From NCBI GenBank assembly GCA_033239525.1, contig BSYO01000006.1:2542001-2606000 (forward strand): a stretch of 64,000 nt of DNA, read 5' to 3'. Of the stretch, positions 10,640-22,000 are shown piece by piece. The translations under genes were made by a program, and so were the position numbers. The notes under the pieces are model-generated. The model had not been told where the DNA came from and made no database searches. It saw nothing but the letters and a program-made list of their open reading frames with translations. The number at the start of each line of letters is the position of its first letter. Position 1 is the stretch's first letter. Origin of the DNA: Nepenthes gracilis (Eukaryota > Streptophyta > Magnoliopsida > Caryophyllales > Nepenthaceae).

Positions 10640-12775
10640 TTTTTTATGGGAATTGTGCTTCAAATTTCTAGGGTTTTGATCGGAATGCGCTTGAGATTTC
10701 CGACGAGGAGAGGAGAAGACAGAAGAGAGTGCAAAGAAGAGAGGAGAGCAGACGATGAAGGGGCGGCGGTCCTCCTCTTTCTTCCTTAACGTTTAAATCT
10801 AGGGTTTCTTCACTTACATTTTCAACCGTCAGATTAAATTAATTGGACAGCTACAACCTTATTACTTGTGTGACTAATATCAGCCGTCAGATTATACAAA
10901 ATGGACGGCTAAAATTTTGTACGGTTATATTTAATCTCAGCCGTCCGTTTAAATTTAAAATCGAACGGTCCAGATTATATCACACGTTAAACACGCGTGG
11001 ACCGTCCTATTAAATTTAAAATCAGACAGCCATAATCTTATATCCTGATATTTAATCTTAACCATCCGTTTAAATTTAAAATCAAACAGCTGAAATAATA
11101 ATATGAGTTAAACGTGCGTGGTCCATCCAATTAAATTTAAAATTAGACGGTCTATGTTATATTATACGGTTAATACGGGTGGGCCGTCCGATCCTGATGA
11201 AGGGTCCTTTGCCTCTCAGGCAAAGGACGCCCCCCAATCCGGTCTCTCTCTTACTCAGAGAAACTCTCTATCCCTTCTCCCTTCTTCGCCGTCTCCTTCG
11301 TCGTTTGAGCATAGTTTTTAGGCGGTAACTTCCACGACGGCGACTAATTTCCTCTCACTGTGGTTGTGGTTAATTTCTTAGGCACAAATCAAAGTTAGGG
11401 TAAAAATCATTTCTAGGGCACAAAGTCCACCAAGAGGCTCGGCACATGATAAGCAAAATATGTCGCTCGGACATCGACTCGCACCGGGCAGTGAAGAAAA
11501 GGTAGAGGGTCTAAATCACTTCATCCCCAAACGATACATGTTATCTGTGCAGTGAACGACGGTCGCAACTAGATCGGCACGAATGGCACGACCAGCAAGA
11601 AGGCGGCCGGATTTGTGCTTGGCGACTGGGGAGAGAAACTATACCGAGAGAAATAGAGACCACTATAAGAGGATGACGAAGAAAGAATTGAGGGGTTTAT
11701 CTCTTAAAAAATAAAAAACAAATTATTTTTTTATATATTTATTATTTATTTTTAAATAAATAATTATAGTATAATTATTTTAAAATAATAATTTTATTTT
11801 TTTAAATAGTTAAATTAAAATTATTAATTAAAAAATAACTAACTAATATATAAAAAATGAGCATTTTTATTTTTATAAGAGATAAAATTTATTTAAATTT
11901 GTTAAAGGAAGTGGGAGAGCTACTAAGCGCAAGATGAATATACGTCTGATTTAGGAATATATAATTGTTACATGTTCTAATTTATTATTAAATAAAAATT
12001 TAAATATAAAAAATTATATATAATTTTTTTAAAATTTAAATAAAAGTAAAAAAAAAAAAACCAGCTTCAGTGGGCCAGCATGGGCCCGTGTGGAGGAAGT
12101 AAGTGGTTGACGTGGTGTGGCAGCAAAGGAAAACGTGAATTGATGGAATTTTATTTTTTAAAGACAGAATGGTTTATTCTTTTTTTTTTTCAATTTTGAA
12201 AAAATATAAATAGATTTTCTAATTGTAGTTTTAAATTTTTTCACATTTAAATAAATTAATTTGACATAAGATAATTTAAAATTACCTTAATTTTTTAAAT
12301 TAAAAATGTTTAGTATTAAATGAGCATCATTAGATGATTAGGATCATACTTAAATTTAATTTCACACATAATAAAACTAACATTGAATAAAAATTTAAAT
12401 AAATTTTAAAAATAGAAATTTAAAATAAAAATAGAAAAAATAAAATTGTAATGCGGACTTATTATGTTAACTTAGAATAAATATTTCATATATAATAATT
12501 TTTTATCAAAATAAAATACAATAATTAAAAATATAATTTTGGAATAAAAATCAGGAAAAATTGAAATATATATTTAAAAATATATGCTAAATTTAATAAT
12601 TTATTATTGTTTTGATAAATAAATAAATATATATATATTTTTAATTAATTGACGAATAAAAATGGTTTTCTTTCTTTGTGCTCCTTCCACTCTCATACGA
12701 AAGGAATAAGGTATAAGCTGCGTCGACTACGACGGTGACTTTTCCCCTCCACCTGTCACTCTTCGTTTTAAGGTG
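10640..12775. other. Intergenic region upstream of DEP1, with repeat-derived blocks
   Basis: The Gypsy homology ends near 10640. Positions 10680-10810 are purine-rich. The palindromic array follows (see 10820-11200). About 11390-11700 is a GC-richer block of unknown origin with mixed 'cggcacgaatggcacgacc' phrases and no open frame. From 11700 to 12650 the DNA is extremely AT-rich. The last 120 bases before the DEP1 start are GC-balanced and probably hold its 5' UTR. Confidence 0.4.
10820..11200. repeat. Array of about 60-bp palindromic units
   Basis: Seven related units begin near 10827, 10885, 10941, 11004, 11062, 11124 and 11185, spaced 56-63 bp. Each full unit is roughly 'ccgtcc-(g/a)-ttaaatttaaaat-c-gacggtc', that is, an AT-rich palindrome (taaattta) bracketed by 'ccgtc' and 'gacgg'. 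Units differ by point changes and are therefore old. Units 3 and 5, and 4 and 6, also share their spacer phrases ('acgcgtgg' or 'acgtgcgtgg'), which hints at a higher-order period of two units. Confidence 0.7.
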
Positions 12776-12805
12776 ATGGCGGCAGCAGCACCAGTAGTGC
12801 GGTGA
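12776..12805 (+). other. Short upstream frame / displaced start codon of DEP1
   Basis: An ATG at 12776 opens nine codons (Met-Ala-Ala-Ala-Ala-...) and ends in TGA at 12803-12805. The main frame, read upstream from 12817, gives Ala-Val-Asn-Gly-Val-Lys before Met without an ATG. Known plant DEP1 proteins begin with Met and an Ala-rich stretch followed by Val/Leu-Asn-Gly-(Leu/Val)-Lys. The upstream ATG therefore looks like the ancestral start put out of frame by a small indel, or an assembly error. If real, translation starts at 12817 and this is a uORF. Confidence 0.55.
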
Positions 12806-12816
12806 ACGGCGTGAAA

Positions 12817-13007
12817 ATGGCGACGACAACGCAGGCGTATATTGAAAGCAAACCGGTGCAAGAAACAAAGGCCTTAATCACTGAGCTCTGCCGCCAATTT
12901 TACAGTCAGGGGTGGGTTGGTGGCACCGGCGGCAGCATCACGATCAAGGTCCACGATGACTGTATTCGTAAACCTCAACAACTCATCATCATGTCTCCCT
13001 CTGGTAA

Positions 13008-13046
<39 letters not shown>

Positions 13047-16000
13047 GTGTGTGTGTGATTTGCGCTGTTTAGTTTACTGGCCACCGAGCATTGACCTTTT
13101 TTTTTGCGAGATTTCTTGATCAGTTGATTTTTTCTGTATTGTGGGTGTTCTCTGTTTGTTTCTGTGCATTGTTTGTTTTGTTTCGTTTATGCATCAATTG
13201 GCCGATTTCCAATATCTGTATTCATTCTCGGTTTCTCTCTTTCCACGATTCTGTCTTTTCTGCTCTGTGGCGTCGTTAATTTGCTGAATACAGGTCTGTT
13301 TTTAGTTGGGAAAAATGTTCTCAGTTTTTACTTTTTTTTTTCCCTGATTTGCTTTTCCAGATTTTCTTTTACCCGATTGTTCATTTGTTACTATAATTAA
13401 CGAACTTCCCTATCTGTAAAACTCACCGGCTAGTTTAAATAACGCATTTTTTCATTTACGTATTTCGAAAATTTAGAAATCATTCTCAGAAAGTCATCTG
13501 TTATTATTTTCTGCCAATTTTATTTTATTTAGTGAGCAATTGTAGAGCAGTTGGTCTTAATGAATATATGTTTACTAGTAGTAGCTAACTAGGTATTGAT
13601 CAACCCGCCAATGAATCAGGGAGTTTACACCAAATCACTATTTGATATAGTAATGGGAAGGCCCAGAGATAGCTGCTTTTGCGATCCTGCTGATCTGGAC
13701 TGCTGTTTGATTCCTTCCTGTAGCTAAGAAAGGCTGGAAGGAACTAATCAAGTTATTAGACGCTTGGCTTGAAGTTGATGGTTTAGAGATTGCTCGAAGT
13801 TGGCTCAATAAGTTCAACAAGACAAGTTCTAGCCTATTTTGTATCCTCATTTAGGTTGGTAGCCGAGTTTAGAAGATCACTACTTGGTGTATTCTTTTAA
13901 AATAAACCAACTACTCGATCAGAAATTTGGGCTCAATTTGTTTGAGGTTCACCCATTAACTATATTGATGAAGTTATTTAGCCAAATTTGAGGCTAGTTT
14001 TGAGTTCTTCAAATCAGTAAGTTAATTATTAGAAAAGTAATATTTGCTTCAGTTCCAGCCATACATATGATAGACAGAAATAGGTCATGGGTGACTATTG
14101 ATGACATACTAATTTTCAATAATGATGACCTTTTCAATTGCCAAAAAAATGATATGTTCAAATTTTATCATCCGATTAATCATGAATTACATTAAGTTAT
14201 AATAAAGGATATATGGTAGCTTGAATGAATTAAGGGGATAAAACATTTAACTAGGAATATTTCAGTACCTTCCACGAGAAAATGTGATCTATGAGGATTA
14301 AAACCCACATGACTTTCTTAGGCAATTCCTATCAGAAGAGGGACTCAAAAATAAAACAAAAACAACTTAATATACAAAATTGATTTGGAAATTAATTCAA
14401 ACTCCATTAATATGTATAAAAATCCAGGCTTATATTTATTAGTTCATAAATCAAAGTTTGTATCTTCACAAATATTCCAAAAATTGACATATAATATATC
14501 TTTGAAAGTTATGGAAAACTACACTTTATCATCCATTGAAATTTTTGGACAATATGAGTTGGTAGGATTTACTACTCTTTTCGAAATTCTAATAAGTTTC
14601 TATACTATGGAACTCCTTGAATCATCTATCAACTGTTCGATCAATTACTTCTTGAGAATGCTAAAGAAGTTATTGATTTTCTTTTATTATTTCTGAAATG
14701 CCCATTATGCTTATGAAAGATAAAATACTAATATATAGAAAATATATATTCATGATAAGATACTCATAAAATATAATTTCTGTATAAAATATTGATGTTC
14801 ATCAGTTTTTCAGATCTAGGAAAAAAATTGGATCAGTTTTCTGCTTTCCTACCAAAGTTTCAAGAAAACAACTCAAGTTTTCCATCACTAAACTGGTCCC
14901 ATGTTTTATTGCTGCTGCTGCTCTCTCTCTCTCTCTCTCTCTTTGCCTGCTGTTCTGATTTGGGCTCAGGCTATTTCTTGTTGTATGTGACTGTATCTTG
15001 TGATATGATGCTCCCTCCTCATTTCCCATGCATTTCTATCGCATAACTTCTGTTATTGGTTTCTAGGTATTGTTCCTATCGAGTGTTAAGTTGTGAAAGT
15101 TATTTTATGTTGTGAACTCTTTTTTCTCAACTCCATTGTGATGCCCTTCTCTATATTTGTTGCTTTGAATTTGGTATGACTTGTCTGCTTCTAGTCAGTG
15201 TATCTCCATGCCCAATGAACAATCATTTATTGCAATCTCTTTCTTTCCCTTTTATGTTTGAGCAATAATCTTATGTGTTGACATTTGCCAGTTTCTGGGT
15301 AATGTCTGTTTAATTTGGTTTTCAACATTGAGTAGGTGTTCAGAAAGAGAGGATGTCACCAGAGGACATGTACATACTATCACCAGATGGGACTATAATT
15401 TCCTTCCCAACTCCAAAACCGTATCCTCATAAGCCTCCCAAGTGTTCTGATTGTGCTCCTATCTTCATGAAGGTCAGAACTTGTCTGTTCTGATAATCTT
15501 ATATTTGGTGTCCTATATTTTAAACGTATCTTAATGGACAGTATAAGTTGCATAACTGAACTTATGACCTATCCTTCTAGGAAGAAGAAAATACAATCTT
15601 ATAATGTTATTTTTGAGCTTAGTGGACGGTATAAAACCAGCTATGTTGTCTTTTAATTTCAATAGTTATCTGCTGGTTCAATGTTCTGTAGTATAAGTTG
15701 CATAATCTCTTTAACTTCTAGAGCATGCTGCTTAGAAATGAGAGGATGCAGAAAATTGTTCACATATCCAACCGCATGTATTGAGGCTTGAGACTTGTTT
15801 GCTGCTGCTTCTGCTGCTGTCATAAGCAACAACTTTATCAATGTGTGGATCAATGAGCCAGTTCTCAAGTTGTTGCTAATATTTTGAGAGTGATACTTTA
15901 TTCTCATGGCTAAAATTTGTTTATACCTGAATTTTCCCCACTTGGCACAAATGGGTAACTTCAATGGAAGATAACTTAACTCATGACACATTCATATCTA

Positions 16001-19000
16001 ATTGCCATATCCTTAATGAAAGAAAGTGGATTGGGTGATTTTCTTTCATTACCTGTACTTATGATGAGGAATACTGGGGCTTCTTTTAATTTGAAGTTGC
16101 CTTTTTTTCTCCCCCTTCTGTATTTAAGGGCTGAGAGGTACCTTACAAAGTCAGTAATAAATGATCATACATTCCATATAACAACCCATGTATCCAAATC
16201 ATGGACAAAGTATTGATATTGGTATTTGTCACACCCATATCAGTATGTACATATTAGACAATACGTATTAGTACTACATAAATTGGATGCTAAAAGTTTT
16301 TTACTAATCATAATTTGATCGGGAAATATTGGCAGATTTATTAAAAAATGACGGATATATTGGCGGATATATCACGATATTGGAAACTATTGATATCGGG
16401 GGGCCTAATACTGATATATTTCTATCGATATTTCATTTCATGATTCAAATTCTTTGGAAGAAAATGGAAATAACTAGACATTCCCAAAAAATATGGATTC
16501 CAATGCTTTTTGTGTTAATGGAAAATTATCTTTAGGTTTGGGAACATGCTTTATTGACATTTCAAATATGAAGGCATTCCACCAGGCTATGGGAAGGGCA
16601 GAGGGAGAACAAAGGAAACATCCACCACCCTTTGCAAATAGTAACAATCGAAAATTTCTTGCAAGCTAAACTGAAACTGTTGCAATGACAGCTTCAAAGA
16701 GGCTTAGGGCATGTTCAATAAGTGAAAAATTGGGCTCTTTTTTGAAATTTTTCCAGAAAACAGAAAATTAAGAAATGTGTCCAAGTCTGTTTGTTTTCCA
16801 TTTAGAAATTGAAAAATAGAGTTTTTTTATATTTCATTTAGAAAATTGAAAAACAAAGTTTTTCAGTCTTCCAATTTTGAATTGAAAATTGGAAAACTCA
16901 AAAAAAAAAAAAAGATATATATATATATTAAAATTTTTCACAGAGTATAATACAAAATTTTTCATAGTTTTATAGTTTTTATTTACATAATAATATTTTA
17001 AGAATGTGTAATTATGAAACTATTTTTTCATAAGTTTATAAAATATAAATATATCCACTTAATAAATAATGAAAATTTGATCCAATTCATAACTAAATTT
17101 ATTTGTATTTTAAAAAAGTTTGCATCTGAATTAATATTTTTTTATAAAAATTGTTAAATTGATATGAGTTATATTTACACATTTGAAAATACAATTATCA
17201 ATATAAAAATTAAAAATACGATCTCTTAATTAATATTTAGGTGATCTAATAATAATAATATTTAGGTTATCTTTCAACGTTTTCTATGACTTAATGTAAC
17301 ATTATGTATTGTTAATTTAATAAAAAATTAAACTAACTGTATTGTAATGATTTAAGGGATCATCATTATTAATAATAATTGATTAATATATATTTTTAAC
17401 TTGTTGACAATTAAATACATAGACGTAGCTATAAAATATTACATTTTAGAAGACTAAGACTTGAATTATTAATTTTACAATGATAAAAATAAATTCAAGT
17501 TTGGCTCAATAGTTTGTTGAGTATAGCTCAAATAAGTTGAATTTATATTTTTAATAAGCTAATAGTTAATCATTAGATATTAAGTGTATATATATATATA
17601 TGTACAAAATATATAGATATATATTATTTTATACAATAGATCATAATTAAGAATTATATTCAGTATACGATTTATTATTATGTGGTGCATAGGTTTTATA
17701 TGACTGTCTGTGGTTTTGAAGCAAACCATATTTTTAATGAGGTAATAGTTAATCATTAAACATTAAGTACATATATATATATATATAAACCTATGCACCA
17801 CGTAATAATAAATAAACTATTACAAAATAAGTTTGATTAGTTAGCTTATTATAAATGAGTATATCTAGTAAATTTATCAAATAATTTGTTAATTAATAAT
17901 TTTTATCATATGTTGGGTGATTGAAAATCTTTAAACAATTATTAATAAATATTATTTTGTTAAACTATTTATGTTCCTAACAAAAACAAATAAACGTGTT
18001 TTCTAGGAAAACTTAGAAAATAAAAAAATTAGAAAAGGAAAAGAAAACTGGAAAATAGGAAATAGAAAACTATTTTTCTAAGTAGTGCCTTAGTGTAATA
18101 AAAAATGTACCTTGAACTGCCTAGAAATTTGTTGCTTCAAATCTGTTTTTTATTTTGTTTATATTTTAGAAACTTTTCTGAGGGTTATCTTGCTTTAATA
18201 TCTTGAACAGTCTAACTATCAAGATTACAGATCCCTGAATATGCTACAGATTAAAGTCTTAATTGATGCTTCTATTACTTGTCTATTACTTAGTCATAGG
18301 TCTGTCTCTAATACAGTCTGCAGAACTCTTGTATAAAGCTTATTGGGATTCTAATCATCTCTCTGCAAATTTATCATCTATTTCCCTTCTTTTCCAGGCA
18401 TATCAGATGCGTAATGCTGGGGCCATTATACATAGTCATGGGATGGAAAGTTGTTTAGTGACAATGATCAATCCGGGATCAAAAGAGTTTAGGGTAAAAT
18501 TTTGAACTTTTGGCTTATGCAACTGTAGCTAGCTAGTCCTATACTGTTATACAACCTGTGGTTATTACTTACATGTCTAGAGTGTCTCTGATCATGGTCT
18601 TGTAAATATTAGGATATGACAACAAGGATTTGCTTAGTTATTATTGCTTTCTCAAACCTGTAAGATGCTTTTTTTAGAAGTCTGTCCACATCTTCAAGGT
18701 CTGAAGTTATATAAGGTTAAAGTTCTTTTTCCCTCTGTGGTATTGTAAAAATGGTTCTTCTTCATTTTCATGTAATTAGATCTTTATCTTATTAGCCAGA
18801 TTAAAAACAAATGCATTTTTGTTTCCAGAAAATTATTAAATGTTCCATCAAGTAGCAGTGGGATGATAATTGTATCATGTTGAAATGGTCTGCTTATTTG
18901 ACTTGCAGTTGGTTGACTTACTATGTAATTGAGTTTCTAATACAAATGCATGAAATACTGGAAAGTTGGCCTTGTGCACGGTGCCCCTGCAAGGATGGGC

Positions 19001-22000
19001 TGCAAAGGATGAGAAGTTACTCGACCTTATCCTTCATGATGCTTTAGTTATTTTGCAGTAGGATCCCATTACTCCTAGCCATAATGGGGCAACATTCTCA
19101 TTGCATCAAAGTTTGATTGAAAAATATATTATACATTTCTCGGCCATTTATTCTTTCAAACTCTTAGTTTAACTTCTTCTATCTCGCCCTCAATATATTC
19201 CTTTTTGAATTACAGATCACTCATATGGAAATGATAAAAGGAATTCAAGGTCATGGTTATTATGATGAGCTTGTGGTTCCGATTATAGAGAATACAGCTC
19301 ATGAAAGAGATCTCACAAATTCTCTAGCTGGAGCTGTAAGTCATTATTATAACTAAATGTCCCATTATGTTGTCTCTTACTTTGGATGCTTGTGAGTGGT
19401 CTTTCTGGGAATAAATTTTGTGTTGGCTCAATTCCATAGGCAATAGACATATAATATCCATTTTTTACCACTGAAGAAATATCGGATTCATTGATCTCCT
19501 TTTTGCTTTGGTAGTTACCTGTTAATGGAGATTTGTTCACTTGTCTTTTCTATGTAATCTATTATTGGAAAGTCAAAAGGTAAAAATAGATTATCAATAT
19601 TTAGAATATCAATTATAGGAGGATCTACTGTACATGGTTTGTTATTCATGTAATTAGGCATATGCATAATGTATTTTGGACTGCTTTGTTCATGGTATAC
19701 GTATCTATATGCAATATCTACCTTTGCAAGGATAATTATGAACTAAGCATAGGAAAACTAAAAAATTTGGATGTGTTATTGGTGGTATGCATTGCCATCT
19801 GTGATAAACATCTTCTGAAAATTGACAAATATGTATTTTGTATTTCCTCCTAATCCTAATGTTAAATGCTATCCTTCTGATGCATATTGCTGGCACAGAT
19901 TTGGTAGATTCATATTCCCTTCATCTCCTGAGCAAGACTGGTTGATCAATGGGCTATCATCACTATTTCATAGGTGCCTGTCTTTAAGGAATCATTTTTG
20001 ATATTCTGCACTATCTCCTTTATCATTGAACAATCATTTATGAGCCTTATTTGATGGTTTGGGCTGTTCCCTCTTGTTTATGGGGCTTATTTCCCATTGC
20101 CTCATGGCTTGCAGCCAATGAATTGCTTGTTCTGTGTTTAATTTTTGTAGAAAATGCCCTTTCATTCCTGTCTCTGTGTATTGCCAAATAGTTTAGATCT
20201 CTTGCAGTGAGCTGTGAATTGGATTTTTATTAGCCAGTATATGACTTGGACCAAGAATGATGTAATTCTACATTGGATGAATCATGAAAAACTATGGAAG
20301 ATGGTATGAACTATGTGCTAAGATGTTTCAATTTTTTTAGCTTTTTTGATGTCCAGATTGAAGCATACCCAAAATCAACGGCTGTTCTTGTTCGGAACCA
20401 TGGCATATATGTGTGGGGAGACTCCTGGATTAGTGCCAAGACCCAGGTTTGTTTTCCAGGACTAGTTGGATGTTTTGTAGCATAAATAAGAACTGTTTCC
20501 TAATGGATGCTGCTAAATTGTTTTTCATAAACATATATTTTTCTTTGGATCAGTTGGAGAAGACTGAAATGAAACCAATTTTTACTAACAAAAAAAATAG
20601 TACTCCATAAATTGCATGCCAATGGGAGAAGAATATAGTATCACCTTGCACCTTTTACTTCACCATGGCATATTGTACAAAGCTTTCTGCATTGCAAGCT
20701 GTAGAGAGTCAGATTTACACAGTCTTGGTCTTATAGAGAGGTGGTTTCTAGTGACATTCAGGTCACAGTAGAGCTAATCTACTGTTGTTCGACGGCTTAC
20801 CTTTTATTTAGATAGACCTTAGGGCTAAACAAAATAGATAGTTTTGAAAGGACATATTTGAAGAGGGTCAATCCTTCTCCTAATAGATCTAAAGCGCTTT
20901 CCATCCAGCCAACCTCCCCTTATACTAATTTGTGATGCAAGTATACAAAACTTGTGTTGACTATAGCTCCAAAAGGAATAACACACATTAATTCTTAGGG
21001 GCTCTGCCATAGATATACTGTATGGTACATTATGGTTATATCAGTACTCTAATTGTGAAAAGTCTATGTCATTTTATAGTGGCATAATCAAAATACTCGC
21101 ATTTCAATTATATTGGCAGCAACAAAAGTTGCCAGTTTATGTAGAGTATTTTTTTGGTGAGACTTCATTACAGAATCCATACATAACTTTCATGGAGTAC
21201 ATTTAAATGGTAATGAATGCAAGAGGGAATAGTGGAAGAGGAAAAGAGGAGGGGGAAGTAGGTGGTATGTGATGATATGAATAGCCAGTTTGATATAATA
21301 TTAGTTGTGTGTTTGACAGTTCCACTGGAGAGAGAATCTGGAATCAGAATATTTGCTTCAACGTTATGTGTTAAAGATTTTTATTTATGAGATGCGCATA
21401 ATGAATCCAGTATGTATCCTTTCATAAAAGGACATGCTGATAAGCATTATCAATGGTGCTCTGATAAGGAAGGGGTTCCCGCAAATCCAGCGGACAGAGA
21501 ATCTTGAATCAGGATTCAGAATATATGCTTGAACTTTGTGTTAAAGATTTTTATTTATGAGACGCACAAAATGAATCCAGTGTGTATCCCTGCATAAAAG
21601 GACATGCTGGTAAGCATTATTGATGATGCTCTGATATGAAAGGGGTTCTAAAGTGCCCGTGTTTTTCTAATTTGCCATTCCACTACAAGAAATTCATTGG
21701 GATGTTCATAGAAACAAATTCACCACGGAAGAATTTGTCCAGTTCTGTAAATATTTCTCATACTTGGGCGTAAATATTTCTCATACTTGGGCTTTAATGT
21801 GAATTTTCTCATTAATTGAAATTACAATCAATGTAAATAGAGTGTCTTTCCTGAATCCCACTTAATTGTTAACTCTAATGCTGTATTGAACCCATGTGAA
21901 GGTGAAGTTTTATTTTTTTTTTTTTGGGTTCATGGATGAAAATATGGTTTTGATATTGGTCGTGACAGTATTGGTACTGGCAATATTGAGTGATCTGTAC

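Larger units (their letters stand above)
5172..10640 (+). mobile_element. Truncated Ty3/Gypsy retrotransposon (Tat-like), nested by a solo LTR
   Basis: In order this element has a 5' LTR (5172-6219), a primer-binding site, gag, protease, reverse transcriptase and the start of RNase H. The homology then stops near 10640. No integrase and no 3' LTR are seen, so the 3' part is lost. Protein phrases such as a zinc-knuckle-like C-x2-H...C segment, D-N-G-S-S in protease and Y-V-D-D in reverse transcriptase, together with the TTGGCGC primer-binding site, fit the Tat/Athila branch of plant Gypsy elements. The coding region carries many stops and frameshifts, and a foreign solo LTR (7122-7936) interrupts gag. 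The element is dead. Confidence 0.85.
15473..18397 (+). other. DEP1 intron 2 with repeat insertions
   Basis: It contains a 'gatatatc'-rich module (about 16205-16440), a possible hAT-like insertion (about 16713-18089), and an inverted repeat (17671-17813), listed separately. The rest is unremarkable. Confidence 0.5.

Noticed and set aside
12802..13119. DEP1 exon 1 continuing as a 105-codon protein
   Set aside because: The tail after 13003 is a CT/GT microsatellite translation; the GT at 13004 is the donor that joins exon 2 in frame.
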